Positions 1-9,179 of a stretch of DNA of 46,828 nt are shown here, one piece after another. How positions within the stretch are numbered: the stretch's first letter is position 1; each line of letters starts with the position of its first letter. The notes below the pieces were generated by a model. The model did not search any database and had not been told where the DNA came from. It saw nothing but the letters and a program-made list of their open reading frames with translations. Both the position numbers and the translations under genes were made by a program. Source of the DNA: Ignavibacteriota bacterium. Its GTDB lineage: Bacteria > Bacteroidota > Ignavibacteria > UBA10030 > SZUA-254. Location: contig JANYJZ010000010.1 of assembly GCA_025358305.1 (NCBI GenBank), positions 1 through 46,828 on the forward strand, read 5' to 3'.

Positions 1-87
1 GTAAGGCTCCGCCGGCCTCTCACCCCTGGAGGAGAACCGGTAGCAAAGGACCCAAAACTCTACTCCAAAAGCAACACACCAAAACCC

Positions 88-117
88 TTGACAAACACCG
101 TAAATCGTATGTATCTT
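88..117 (+). promoter_or_regulatory. Consensus-like sigma-70 promoter
   Basis: TTGACA at 88-93, an 18-base spacer and TATCTT at 112-117. Predicted start near 124. No coding gene follows on this strand; the transcript would run straight into the perfect hairpin at 162-189. The TATCTT -10 is the same as in several other promoters of the window. Confidence 0.45.
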
Positions 118-128
118 AACCTCACCTA

Positions 129-148
129 CCTGACATTTCTATTAAGTT
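129..148 (-). repeat. Copy C of a 20-bp dispersed repeat
   Basis: Read on the minus strand this is AACTTAATAGAAATGTCAGG. It differs at one base from 24751-24770 and at two bases from 24777-24796. The match to the first of these extends into GTTAYAACTT on one side. The sequence resembles the repeated termini of integrase-type insertion sequences, but no transposase lies nearby. Confidence 0.6.
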
Positions 149-161
149 GTAACAACGGCAA

Positions 162-189
162 AGCCCGGTGCGCACGTGCGCACCGGGCT
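162..189. terminator. Perfect 14-bp-arm hairpin, probable terminator
   Basis: AGCCCGGTGCGCAC (162-175) is followed immediately by its exact reverse complement (176-189). On the plus strand CTGTTTTC follows; on the minus strand TTTGCCGTTGTT follows. It sits 62 bases beyond the stop of the minus-strand vWA gene, so it probably ends that operon and may work in both directions. Confidence 0.65.
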
Positions 190-250
190 CTGTTTTCACT
201 CCCTTTCCCCTGGAGAGACCGCCGGGGCCCCAGGCAATCCGACTCCGCCC

Positions 251-1603
251 TCAGGGCTTCTTCTTCTGCGCTTCGTAGTTCTGAAACTGCACCGATTTTT
301 TGATCTTTTTCATGTCCGCGGTCGAGTCCCGGAGCTCCTTGGCGTACGACGTCAGCGCATCGATCCGTTTCTGCATCATCGGAGCGGCGGAGGGAGCGTT
401 CGCGACGGCTTCGGAAGCCGAGAGGGCTTGCCGGGCGGCCCCGAGCTGGCGGCCGGCCTCTTCCGGGCGTCCCTCGTCGAGCGCCTTCATCGCGTGTTCC
501 ACGCTTCTGGTGGAGAGGGCGACCTCCGTCTTCGCCTGGACGTCCCAGTTCGTCCCTTTTTTGATCTCCGAAAGGTCGTCGCTGTAGCGTATGTCGACCG
601 AGAAGGAGGCCGGATGCCGGAGGTCGGCCCCCGGGAAAAGAAGCTCGCCGCTCGCGATCCGTTTTGATGCACGCCCTTCAGGGATCTCGAGTTCGACCGT
701 GATCTCCCGGCGGTCGTTCGACGAGAGGTCGCCGACGGGGATCGTGATGCGGCCATCCTCGTTGTTCCATTCGTAGCCGATGACGTCTTTGACGGCGACG
801 CCGCGGCCGAGCGTCAGCCCGACGACCGCATTTTGGGCGACCACGGTGGTGATGCCGCCGAGTTCACGCTCGAAGAACGCCGCAAGCTGCCGCGGTTGCT
901 CGATGAAGTAGTAATTGCCGCCCCCCGCCTCGGCGAGGCCCATCATGAGGTCCTCGTTGTAGTCGAGGCCGACCCCCATCGTGGTGAGGGAGACGGAACG
1001 GTTCCTGTAGGAGTGCGCGATACGCTCCAGCTCCCTGGGATCGGTGATCCCCTGGTTCGCAAGGCCGTCCGAGAGGAGGATGACGCGGTTGATCGAGAGG
1101 TCCGTCGGCGATTCCTCGAGCTGCCGGAACCCTTCCGCCAGGCCGCCTCCGAGGTTCGTGGAGCCGCCAGGGGTGACGCGGCGGAGAAGCTCCTTGATCC
1201 GCTCCTTGTCCGTGACGCGCTGGTGGGGGAGGAGCGTATAGACCTCGTTGTCATAGATGACGATGGAGAGCTCGTCTGCCGCGCCGAGCTGGTCGACGAG
1301 GGAGGAGATGGCCCGCTTGGCATAGTCGAGCTTCTGCTCATCGGCCATGGAACCGCTCCGGTCGAGGACGACGGCGATGTTCTTTGGCCGGTAGGCCCTC
1401 CCCATCTCGGGAACCCCCTGGGTCTCGATCTCGATATGGAGGTAGGCGGTGCCGCCTCGCGTGGAGATGCACGTGGCATTAAGGCTTCCGTGGAGTGTGA
1501 TTTCCCCCATTGCGAGCCGTTTTGGGGACAAGGTAAACGCGAGCGATTGAGCCGTCAAGAACATGACAGCGGCGAGGAGTGCGTAGAGATACTGGGCTTT
1601 CAT
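251..1603 (-). CDS. Secreted von Willebrand factor A domain protein
   Basis: 450 residues from the ATG at 1603, chosen because a strong AGGAGG lies 6-7 bases upstream and the start gives a clean signal peptide (hydrophobic residues about 5-22, ending SLAF). The vWA domain follows, with a complete MIDAS metal site: DRSGSM, the Thr of GGSTNLGGG and the Asp of LLSDG. The middle part is beta-rich, like the C-terminal extension of many bacterial vWA proteins. The end is helical and lysine-rich (KKIKKSVQ, QKKKP). Such proteins act in the periplasm or on the surface, usually in metal-dependent protein binding; the partner is unknown. It is the last gene of the minus-strand run, 89 bases after the outer-membrane protein gene, and ends at the 162-189 hairpin. 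Family call is firm, specific role unknown. Confidence 0.85.
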   Translation of the reverse strand: MKAQYLYALLAAVMFLTAQSLAFTLSPKRLAMGEITLHGSLNATCISTRGGTAYLHIEIETQGVPEMGRAYRPKNIAVVLDRSGSMADEQKLDYAKRAISSLVDQLGAADELSIVIYDNEVYTLLPHQRVTDKERIKELLRRVTPGGSTNLGGGLAEGFRQLEESPTDLSINRVILLSDGLANQGITDPRELERIAHSYRNRSVSLTTMGVGLDYNEDLMMGLAEAGGGNYYFIEQPRQLAAFFERELGGITTVVAQNAVVGLTLGRGVAVKDVIGYEWNNEDGRITIPVGDLSSNDRREITVELEIPEGRASKRIASGELLFPGADLRHPASFSVDIRYSDDLSEIKKGTNWDVQAKTEVALSTRSVEHAMKALDEGRPEEAGRQLGAARQALSASEAVANAPSAAPMMQKRIDALTSYAKELRDSTADMKKIKKSVQFQNYEAQKKKP

Positions 1604-1692
1604 CAGAGTCCTCCTTTCGGGAATGGTGAGATGCCCCGTGTTTCTAGGCATACTCACGAGGAAGGAGAAATGTTCCCGGCGGAGCCGGTCCG

Positions 1693-2493
1693 CTACATGG
1701 TCAACCGGAGGCTCACGAGGTATGTCGCCGTGATCTCCCGACGGAGATACTCGTCCAGTGGGAACCGGGCCTGGAGGCCCGGTTCGAGCCGGTCGATCCG
1801 AAAGTACCCCCCGAGGACTGCCTCGTCGATGGTGCGGTCGTCGATCGAGCCCGCGTCCGAAGTCAGGATCATCCGTGCGGAGTAGCCGGCGCCCAGGGAA
1901 AATTCCTGCTGCTGCAGCTCAAAGGTGACGCCGTAGTCAGCGTAGAGGTTCGTGCCGCCCCTGCCCGATGTCGAAACATCGAAGGAGGGACCGATCCGCG
2001 CCAGGAGACGGAGCGAGGGGGCGACCTCGTGGTCGAAGTTCACGGCCGCCGAGGCCTGGAAGACATGGGGGATGTAGGCCTCGAACCGGTCGATGTCGGC
2101 GAGCGTGGCAACGCCACGGGCGAGATCTTGGTGCTCGTCCATCAACGGGAGCCTGACGCCGATGTCGCCGTAATAGGAGGAGCCGGAGGGGCCGAACTGG
2201 AGGCCGAGGTAGGGGTTCCCGAGCGCCGATTCATCGTACGACAGCCCGAAGGGTGAAGAGTAGGAGCTGAAGATGAAGGGCATCTCGACGACGAGCGCGG
2301 TGCCCCCGCGCAAGGTGAACGCCCCGGAAAGCGTCGTGACGAGCCCGGTGGTCCCTGCGTTGCGGTCAGTGAAGTTCGGCTTGAGAAACTCAATGCCGAC
2401 GTTCGATTGCGTGACGCGCCCGCGCCACAGGTTTTGGGCGGAGACGGAAGCAGAAAGGGAAGCAACAACGATGAGAGAGAGAAGTGTGCGCAT
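1693..2493 (-). CDS. Probable outer-membrane beta-barrel protein
   Basis: 266 residues. Residues 1-19 form a signal peptide ending SVSAQ. The rest alternates polar and hydrophobic residues in short strands, rich in Gly, Tyr and Phe, and ends with RREITATYLVSLRLTM, typical of small transporter-like or OmpW/MetA-pathway-type barrels. The start ATG at 2493 has GGAGG about 6 bases upstream. It lies 50 bases after the yebC stop and 89 bases before the vWA gene, so it is probably co-transcribed with both. No closer family is recognised. Confidence 0.7.
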   Translation of the reverse strand: MRTLLSLIVVASLSASVSAQNLWRGRVTQSNVGIEFLKPNFTDRNAGTTGLVTTLSGAFTLRGGTALVVEMPFIFSSYSSPFGLSYDESALGNPYLGLQFGPSGSSYYGDIGVRLPLMDEHQDLARGVATLADIDRFEAYIPHVFQASAAVNFDHEVAPSLRLLARIGPSFDVSTSGRGGTNLYADYGVTFELQQQEFSLGAGYSARMILTSDAGSIDDRTIDEAVLGGYFRIDRLEPGLQARFPLDEYLRREITATYLVSLRLTM

Positions 2494-2543
2494 ACGATCC
2501 TCCGGAGAAGGCGGCCACCACCACTCGGGCCGCGGGTGTGACG

Positions 2544-3251
2544 CTATTTCATGGTATGATAGACCGCCTGGACGTCGTCGTCGTCCTCGAGGCGTTCGAG
2601 GAGCTCTTCCACTTCCTTCGCCTTGTCCTCGGAAAGCTCGCTCGTCGAGACGGGGAAGCGCTGGACCTGTGCGCTCGTGACGGCGATCCCTTTTTGGGTG
2701 AGCGCCTTCTGCAACCCGGCGAAATCGTTGAAACTCGAGTAGACATAGACCGTCCCCTCGTCGACGGCGAACTCTTCCGCGCCGAAGTCGATCAACTCAA
2801 GCTCGAGTTCCTCGAGATTGAGACCCGGGGCGGCGGCGAACTGAATGACGCCTTTTCGCTCGAAGAGGAAGTCAACGGAACCCGTCGTGCCGAGCGTGCC
2901 GCCTGCGCGGGTGAAGTAGCTCCGGACGTTCCCGACCGTCCTGGTCGTATTGTCGGTCGCTGTCTCCGCGACGATGGCGATCCCGTACGGACCGTACCCT
3001 TCATAGACGACCTCTTCGAGGGACGTTTCCTTCGACGTGGCGCGCTTGATCGCCCCTTCGACCTTGTCCTTCGGCATGTTCACGCCCTTGGCGCTCTCGA
3101 TGGCCACGCGTAGGCGGAGGTTCGTCTCGGGGTCGGCGCCGCCTTTCTTCACCGCAAGTGTGATCTCCTTGCTGATCTTGGTGAAGGCGACGGCCATCTT
3201 CCCCCACCGCTTTTCCTTGCGCGCTCTCCGGAACTCAAATGCTCTTCCCAT
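2544..3251 (-). CDS. yebC: YebC/PmpR family DNA-binding regulator
   Basis: 235 residues, normal length for the family. The N-terminus MGRAFEFRRARKEKRWGKMA is the form seen in Bacteroidota-type YebC proteins, which supports the start at 3251 rather than the internal Met at residue 19. Family landmarks follow: FTKISKEI, the GVNMPKDKVEGAIKRA helix, EGYGPYGIA and the RTVGNVRSYFTRAGG segment. YebC proteins act as transcription regulators, and the TACO1 relatives act in translation of proline-rich stretches. Its start overlaps the 3' end of obg by 17 bases, implying translational coupling. Confidence 0.95.
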   Translation of the reverse strand: MGRAFEFRRARKEKRWGKMAVAFTKISKEITLAVKKGGADPETNLRLRVAIESAKGVNMPKDKVEGAIKRATSKETSLEEVVYEGYGPYGIAIVAETATDNTTRTVGNVRSYFTRAGGTLGTTGSVDFLFERKGVIQFAAAPGLNLEELELELIDFGAEEFAVDEGTVYVYSSFNDFAGLQKALTQKGIAVTSAQVQRFPVSTSELSEDKAKEVEELLERLEDDDDVQAVYHTMK

Positions 3252-4284
3252 GACGTCGCTTTCCTTTTCCTAGTACGATTGGTATGATGGGCTTCGGCTC
3301 TTTCTTCGCCAACTGTTTCCAGATCGCGTCGAGGAGCAGATGCACGCCTTCGCCTGCGACCGACGAGATCGGAACGACATCGATCCCTTTCTTGAACTTC
3401 AGCTTCGCGATCACCTTCCGCGCCGCGTCGTCGGCGAGGTCCATCTTCGTCAGGGCGATGACCTGGGGCTTCTCGAGCATCTCCTCGTTGAAGAGCTCCA
3501 ACTCGTTTAGGAGCGTCTTGTACTGCTCTTTCGGGTCCTCGCTCGTGCACTCGATGAGGAACACGAGGACCCTGGTGCGTTCGATGTGCTTCAGGAACTC
3601 GATCCCGAGCCCCTTCCCGGCGTGCGCCCCTTCGATGAGGCCCGGCATGTCGGCTACGACGAAGCTCTTGTACTCCTGGTACCGGACGATCCCAAGATTC
3701 GGGATGAGCGTCGTGAACGGATAGTCGGCGATCTTCGGCTTCGCAGCGGAGATCCTCGAGATGAGCGTCGATTTCCCCGCGTTCGGGAACCCGACGAGAC
3801 CGACGTCCGCAAGGAGCTTCAGTTCGAGCTGGATCATGCGTTCGTCCCCCGGGATTCCGGGCGTCGCCTTGCGCGGGGCCTGGTTCGTCGGCGTCGCAAA
3901 CTCGGCGTTGCCGCGCCCGCCCTTGCCGCCCTGGGCGATGATGAACTCTTCGTTGTCCTTGATGAGATCGACGTAGACGGCGTCCGACTCCGCATCCTTC
4001 ACGAGCGTGCCCGTGGGGACCCGCACGACGATGTCCTCGGCCGACTTGCCCGTCTTGTTCGAGGCCATGCCGGCATGCCCGTTGTCCGCCTGATAGGAGC
4101 GCTTGTACCGAAAGTCCATGAGCGTCGTGAGCTGCCGGTCCGCCCGGAGGATGATGCTCCCGCCGCTGCCGCCGTTGCCGCCGTCGGGTCCTCCTTTCGG
4201 GATGAACTTCTCCCTGCGGAAACTGATCGTTCCGTTGCCGCCTTTGCCTGCTTTGACGCTGATGGTTGCCTGATCGATGAACAT
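3235..4284 (-). CDS. obg: GTPase Obg/CgtA
   Basis: 349 residues. Residues 1-158 form the glycine-rich Obg fold (KGGPDGGNGGSGG at 30-42, GGKGGRGNAEF near 119-129). The G domain has G1 GFPNAGKS (165-172), G2 at the YPFTTL segment, G3 DMPG (212-215), G4 TKMD and G5 SSVAGEG. The C-terminal OCT domain is absent or reduced to a short basic tail ending GKGKRRHGKSI, as in many FCB-group Obg proteins. Obg is an essential GTPase of 50S ribosome assembly and the stringent response. An AGGA lies just upstream of the ATG, 9 bases after the stop of the preceding gene, and the 3' end overlaps yebC. Confidence 0.97.
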   Translation of the reverse strand: MFIDQATISVKAGKGGNGTISFRREKFIPKGGPDGGNGGSGGSIILRADRQLTTLMDFRYKRSYQADNGHAGMASNKTGKSAEDIVVRVPTGTLVKDAESDAVYVDLIKDNEEFIIAQGGKGGRGNAEFATPTNQAPRKATPGIPGDERMIQLELKLLADVGLVGFPNAGKSTLISRISAAKPKIADYPFTTLIPNLGIVRYQEYKSFVVADMPGLIEGAHAGKGLGIEFLKHIERTRVLVFLIECTSEDPKEQYKTLLNELELFNEEMLEKPQVIALTKMDLADDAARKVIAKLKFKKGIDVVPISSVAGEGVHLLLDAIWKQLAKKEPKPIIPIVLGKGKRRHGKSI

Positions 4285-4293
4285 TGGGTCCTG

Positions 4294-5367
4294 TTAGCTT
4301 GTCTGAGAATATTGCTGGAACATGATGCCGGAGAACCGTTCCGCGTCATAGGAGTAGGGATCGATGTCGTTCCGGATGTAGATCTCGTCGATGAACTTCG
4401 AGGCTTCCTTCCATGACGGAAGGGCGCCCATGGACTGGATCGCCGTGTGGAAGGCGCGTTCGTCCTGCTTGAAGATCCTGATGATGAACCGCCGCCTGTC
4501 CTTTTCGCCGATGACGGCGAGGAGATCCATCGCCGCAACGGGCGCGGGGACCGGCACGGGGGGAGGCGGGAGGGGCGCTTCCGGCGCTTCGACCTCGAAC
4601 GCGCCGATGGTGCGCCGGACGTCCTCGAGGAGCTCGGCCAAGGCGGCGCGCGTGATCGTCTTGGCGTCCTGGGCCCGTTCTCCCTCGAGCCGCAGGAGGA
4701 CCTGCGTCATCCCCTTGTCCTCGAAGAACTTGATGATGGCCTTGATGGGGAGAGCGTTCGTCCCGGTCTTGAACGGAAAGTCCATGAACTCGTAGAGGGG
4801 GAGAAGGACGCGCCCGAGCTCATCCCCCGTCTTGCGGCGGACGAACCCGGCGTCGACCTTCCACACGAGCGACGCGAATTCCTCCCGGGTGAACGAGGTC
4901 ACCTGCTTGTCGTCCATGTAGCGCGAGATGACGTCGCGGTAGTACTCGTAGGGGCCGAAGTACCGGAAGAGGCGCACAAGCCCTTGGGCGGAGATCGTTC
5001 GATCGTGCTCGAACAGGACGTTCGCCAGCGTCCACTGGGGCCGGACGAGGTAGTTCACCATCATATGGATCGTATCGTCGAGGCGTTTGAGGTAGTCCAC
5101 GCGTTCGAACGTGTAATGCAGGACGAGGATCGAGTTGATCTGCTGCTGGAGGTTCTGGACCTCCGGGTGGTCGTAGAAGAACCGCGTCGCCTTGCGCTCA
5201 CGGCGCAGTTCGTCGGCGAGGAGCGCTTCGACGTCGGCCCGGAAGAACGCCTTTATCGAATGGGGGATGTCCGCCGCGAGGAGCTCCTTGAGGGCGATCG
5301 ACTGCGCCGCGCCGACGGTGCGTCGGGCGATCGTGTCGATGAGGATCGCGATCTCTTCTTCAAACAT
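4294..5367 (-). CDS. Conserved-looking helical protein of unknown function
   Basis: 357 residues, not recognised. No signal peptide or membrane segment, so probably cytoplasmic. The protein is mostly charged alpha helix with many aromatic residues (FRYFGPYEYYRDVISRYMDD). A proline-rich linker with PLPPPPVPVPAP near residues 265-280 divides a long N-terminal domain from a C-terminal domain of about 75 residues (DLLAVIGEKDRRRFIIRIFK onwards). It begins 2 bases after the TPR gene's stop and ends 9 bases before obg, so it is translated from the same message. The position suggests a housekeeping or envelope-assembly partner of the TPR protein, but that is inference. Confidence 0.8.
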   Translation of the reverse strand: MFEEEIAILIDTIARRTVGAAQSIALKELLAADIPHSIKAFFRADVEALLADELRRERKATRFFYDHPEVQNLQQQINSILVLHYTFERVDYLKRLDDTIHMMVNYLVRPQWTLANVLFEHDRTISAQGLVRLFRYFGPYEYYRDVISRYMDDKQVTSFTREEFASLVWKVDAGFVRRKTGDELGRVLLPLYEFMDFPFKTGTNALPIKAIIKFFEDKGMTQVLLRLEGERAQDAKTITRAALAELLEDVRRTIGAFEVEAPEAPLPPPPVPVPAPVAAMDLLAVIGEKDRRRFIIRIFKQDERAFHTAIQSMGALPSWKEASKFIDEIYIRNDIDPYSYDAERFSGIMFQQYSQTS

Positions 5368-5369
5368 CG

Positions 5370-8300
5370 CTATTTCTTCCCCTTCCCCGTGAGGAGCCGG
5401 ACGCGGTCGATCTCCTTGCGAGCGGCGGACTTGAACGTGGCGTCGAGGCCGGATCGGTCGATGATCTGCTGGTACATCCCGATCGCATCGTCGAAGTGCG
5501 ACATCTTCTCGTACGACTGGCCCGCCATGTAGAACGACGTCGCGGTCCAGTCCACCTTTCCCTGGCGCGCGACGAGGTACGGGACCTTCAGGAACTCCAG
5601 GATCGCCTGCTGGTAGTCCCCCTTATCGTAGTAGGCTTCCCCGATGTCGTAGCGGATCTCCGCCTCGAGGAGGCTCCCCGCCTCGTCGAGGATGCTCTGA
5701 AGATGGAGGATCGCCTGGTCGTAATATCCGGTCTTCGTGTAGAGCGTGCCGATCTTGATCTTCTTGTCGATGATGCTCTCGTCGTTCGGGAAGCGCTCGA
5801 TGTAGTCGCGCGCGGTCCGCAGCGCGTTGTCGTAGAGCTTCGTCGACTCGTACGCCTCGATGAGGTTGTTCATCGCGTACGAGAGGATATCCCCTGCGAG
5901 CTCGGGCTGCGCGGTGATGGCCTGGTAGTGGCGGATCGCGTCCTCGAACCGCTCCGCGTTGAAGTGCATGTTCCCGAGGGAGAGGTGGACGCGCGGAACG
6001 ACGTCCGACGCGGGAGACTTCGTGAGGATCTTCGTGTACTGCTTCGCCGCCTCCTCGAGCGCGTTGCTCACCTCGAGGATTTTGCCGAGGTAGTACTCGC
6101 CCCACGGGCCGAACCGCGTCTCGTCGTACTCGCCGGCGAGTTCGCTGAACACCTTCTTGGCGCTCGTATACTCTTCCTTGCGGAAGTAGGAAAGGCCTTT
6201 TTCGTACGCGAATTCCGCGAGGGCCGCCTTCTGCTTCCCGAACCGCTTCTCGAACTCGTCGGTGAGCTTCTGCGCTTCGGGGAGCTTGTCCATCCGGTAC
6301 GTCGCGACGACGGCGCGCGACTGGTAGCGTTGGGCCAGGGCGGCTGAGTCCGCCGCTGCGGCGAGCTGCGTAAACTGCTTCGCCGCTTCGGCGTACTGTT
6401 CGGACTGGAAGAGGAGCTCGGCGATCTCCGGCGTGGCGCTGCCGGCCCCGCCGAGCGCCGCCGCCTGCTTGAAGTAGGATGCCGCGCGGTGCGGATCTCC
6501 CTCGCCCTTGGCGAGCGAACCGAGCGCGTAGAATGCCTTGCTCGTCACACTAGGGTCGGATGCAGAGGCGATGGATCTGTGGTAGATCTTCGCCGCTTCC
6601 TGTCGGTCGCCTTTCTTCTCCGTCGCCGCGGCCAGGGCGACCAGGAGCGTATCGCGGCCTTCGCGGGGGAACGCCGAAACGTCGTCGCTGTCGACGAGGG
6701 CGCGGTAGAGCGTGACGGCACCGGCCGCGTCGCCGGATTCGAGTGCGCAGGAGGCGAGGAGGCGTTCGGCTTCGCGCGCGGCCGGCGTGTAGAAGAACTC
6801 ATCTGTCGCGCGCTGGAGGAGCGGCTGCGCGCCGGTGCAGTCGCGGCGTGCGATACTCATGCGCGAGAGTTCCATGAGTGCGTCGACCGTGTGAGCGTCG
6901 GTGTACGGCGCGGCGAGGATCTCTCGGTACGCGGCCGCCGCGGAATCGTTCGATCCGGTCTGCCGGTATGCTTCACCGGCGAGCGAGAGCGCTTCCGCCC
7001 GGTCCCGCGGAGCCGCCGGGAGAGCGATCGCAATGCGCAGTGCGGCGAGGGCATCCTTCGGCTGGTGCTCGCCAAGTTCGTCCCTCCCGAGACCGATCAG
7101 GACGGCCGCGCTGTGCGGCGCCTGGGGATAGTGCGAAAGGTATTCGCGGGCCGCCGCAATGCGGCCGGCCCGGGGAAGTGATGCGCCCATGAGCTGCGCG
7201 CGCTCGTAGGAGGCTTCTTCCGTCCGCGCGCCGTCCGGGAACTCCTTCAGGAACGCGTCGTAGTATCCCGCGGCCGCTTGGCGTTGTGCAGGGTCGGATT
7301 CCGACTGGAGGTGCGCTGCGCGGGCCCGGAGAAACGCCGCCTCGGCCCGGTGTTCGCCGGTGATGCCGGCACTGAGCGCCGCGCCGAACTGGTCCGATGC
7401 GGCGCCGTAGTCGTTGAGATCGTTCAGATAGATAAGACCGAGCTGGAACGCGAGTTCGCTCTTCGAACGGTCGAGGAGGACCTCGCCGATGAGCCGGGTG
7501 AGCTTTCGGACCGCCTCGTCGCGCCGCGTCGTGCTCCGGTGCTGCATCGCGTCGATGAGGGAGTCGAGCGTCCCCGCAGCGCCGAACGCGGGATACCGCT
7601 TCTGGATGTCACGATAGGTCTTCAGAGCGCCGTCGGCGTCGCCGAGGAGGAACTGGGAGCGCGCGGTGGCGTATGCGGCTTCCGCGCTCCGCCCGGAAAG
7701 CGGATGCTGCTGGAGGAGCTGATCGTACGAGGCGATCGCGCTCCGGTAATCGCTGCGCGCGTCCTGGTGGAGCGTGCCGAGGAGGAAAAGGACCTCGTCG
7801 GAAGCAGGGTCGCCGGGGAAGAGCGAGAGGAACGAGCGGTAGTGCTGCGCCGCGTCCTCGTATTGCCGGAGCGCGGTTGCGGCCTGGGCCGCGAGGATAA
7901 GCGCGCGGCGCGTCCGGGGCGACTGGGGGAGCGCCAACGCCTTCCGTGCGAACGCGAGCGATTTGTCCCACTGCTTCGCCGAGGCCGCCGCATTCGAAGC
8001 GCCGAGGAGGGCCGTTTCCGCTTGGCGCGTGCCCGCGGAGGCGAGTGCGCACTGTTCGAACGCCTTGACGGCGCCGGCGTTGTCGCCGGACCGGGCGAGC
8101 ATGATGCCGATCTGCAGATTGGCGGACCCGCGGACGGTGTCGTCGAGGTTGTCGTTCTTCGCAACCGACGTCAGGTGGCCTACGGCCGCGGTGCTCTTAC
8201 CGGCCCGTGCTTCGAGGATGCCGAGCTCGAGCGTCGCGAGGGGGAGAACGGGAGTTCCGGGATACTGGGCGATGACGGAACGGAATGTTTCCGCGGCATC

Positions 8301-9017
8301 ATCGAGGAGGCTCGTCGCCGCCTGCATCTTGCCGATCGAATAGAGGGCGGAAGCCTTCACGGGTCCGGGAGCGTCGCTCTCGCTGACGCGGCGCGCCTCG
8401 CGCAAGGCGAGCTCGGTCTGGCCTTCCTCAGCGTAGAGTTCGCCGATGGCGAGCCGTGCGGGAAGGACGCTCTTGCTCGAAGGGTATTCCTGGATGATCG
8501 CGCGAAGGGCCTTCCGGGCGCTCTCACGCTCGCCGGCGCTTCGGTAGAGTTCGGCGGCCTTCAGGAGAGCGTCCGGAGCGACGGCGCTCTTCGGCTGGAA
8601 CACCTTCACGCGTTCGTACGCGGAGGCGGCCTCGTGGTCATTGCCCATGGCGTGGAAGGCCTCGCCTACGTTTAGCCAGGCCTCCGGCGCCTTGGGATGC
8701 TCGACGTACGCCAGCGCGAAGTTCTGGAACGTCACGCGAGCGTCCTCGTACCGTTTGAGCTTCATCTGCGTGAGTCCGAGGTAGAACCGAGCATCGATGC
8801 CCTGCGCCGTCGCCGGGTAGGCGGCGATGAAGTTCTTCAGCTGCTCCGCCGCGAGGTCGTACATCGCGTCATTATAGAGGTTCACCGCGAGCTTGAATTC
8901 GGCGTTTTCCTTCGTTCCTTGGGCGCGGAGGTCCGTACGGTGGAGGAAGAGGCCAAAGAGCAGCGTAACGGCAATCAGGAGACGACCGTGCCGGAGTATA
9001 TGGTCAAAAACGTTCAT
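5370..9017 (-). CDS. Large secreted tetratricopeptide-repeat protein
   Basis: 1215 residues from the ATG at 9017. That start gives a signal peptide or anchor (LLIAVTLLFGLFLHRTDLRAQ). No clear Shine-Dalgarno sequence precedes it, and an upstream TTG at 9134 is rejected because it lies inside the -35 element. From about residue 45 to the end the protein is built of TPR units (A..Y...L..YP.S..A..A motifs such as AAEQLKNFIAAYPATAQG and DAIRHYQAITAQPELAGD), well over twenty in all. The C-terminal part resembles YbgF/BamD-type TPR units. Such periplasmic TPR proteins are scaffolds for envelope complexes; no enzymatic domain is seen. First gene of the operon running to vWA. Confidence 0.85.
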   Translation of the reverse strand: MNVFDHILRHGRLLIAVTLLFGLFLHRTDLRAQGTKENAEFKLAVNLYNDAMYDLAAEQLKNFIAAYPATAQGIDARFYLGLTQMKLKRYEDARVTFQNFALAYVEHPKAPEAWLNVGEAFHAMGNDHEAASAYERVKVFQPKSAVAPDALLKAAELYRSAGERESARKALRAIIQEYPSSKSVLPARLAIGELYAEEGQTELALREARRVSESDAPGPVKASALYSIGKMQAATSLLDDAAETFRSVIAQYPGTPVLPLATLELGILEARAGKSTAAVGHLTSVAKNDNLDDTVRGSANLQIGIMLARSGDNAGAVKAFEQCALASAGTRQAETALLGASNAAASAKQWDKSLAFARKALALPQSPRTRRALILAAQAATALRQYEDAAQHYRSFLSLFPGDPASDEVLFLLGTLHQDARSDYRSAIASYDQLLQQHPLSGRSAEAAYATARSQFLLGDADGALKTYRDIQKRYPAFGAAGTLDSLIDAMQHRSTTRRDEAVRKLTRLIGEVLLDRSKSELAFQLGLIYLNDLNDYGAASDQFGAALSAGITGEHRAEAAFLRARAAHLQSESDPAQRQAAAGYYDAFLKEFPDGARTEEASYERAQLMGASLPRAGRIAAAREYLSHYPQAPHSAAVLIGLGRDELGEHQPKDALAALRIAIALPAAPRDRAEALSLAGEAYRQTGSNDSAAAAYREILAAPYTDAHTVDALMELSRMSIARRDCTGAQPLLQRATDEFFYTPAAREAERLLASCALESGDAAGAVTLYRALVDSDDVSAFPREGRDTLLVALAAATEKKGDRQEAAKIYHRSIASASDPSVTSKAFYALGSLAKGEGDPHRAASYFKQAAALGGAGSATPEIAELLFQSEQYAEAAKQFTQLAAAADSAALAQRYQSRAVVATYRMDKLPEAQKLTDEFEKRFGKQKAALAEFAYEKGLSYFRKEEYTSAKKVFSELAGEYDETRFGPWGEYYLGKILEVSNALEEAAKQYTKILTKSPASDVVPRVHLSLGNMHFNAERFEDAIRHYQAITAQPELAGDILSYAMNNLIEAYESTKLYDNALRTARDYIERFPNDESIIDKKIKIGTLYTKTGYYDQAILHLQSILDEAGSLLEAEIRYDIGEAYYDKGDYQQAILEFLKVPYLVARQGKVDWTATSFYMAGQSYEKMSHFDDAIGMYQQIIDRSGLDATFKSAARKEIDRVRLLTGKGKK

Positions 9018-9105
9018 GAACGGGATGGGAATCGTCGTTGTTGTGCGAATGATGCGCCCGAGAGGAGGCCGGCGAAGGGCCGGAAAGATCCCAAAAATCT
9101 GAACA

Positions 9106-9134
9106 AAGATAGGGTTATTTTGTGAGTTGTGCAA
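9106..9134 (-). promoter_or_regulatory. Promoter of the TPR-obg-yebC operon
   Basis: On the minus strand TTGCAC (9129-9134), a 17-base spacer and TATCTT (9106-9111), continuing as TATCTTTG. This also fits the Bacteroidota pattern TTTG-N20-TAnnTTTG. Predicted start near 9099, giving a leader of about 80 bases before the ATG at 9017. Confidence 0.6.
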
Positions 9135-9179
9135 ACACGGTTCTCGGTGCGAGCCCGGTCACCGGCAGCAAGAAAGGGA

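Larger units (their letters stand above)
124..194 (+). ncRNA. Possible short non-coding transcript (~70 nt)
   Basis: A consensus-like promoter (88-117) and a strong hairpin followed by CTGTTTTC (162-194) frame about 70 bases with no convincing ORF or Shine-Dalgarno sequence. This is only an arrangement of signals. The hairpin may instead serve the convergent vWA gene, and the promoter could be fortuitous. No known RNA family is recognised. Confidence 0.25.
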
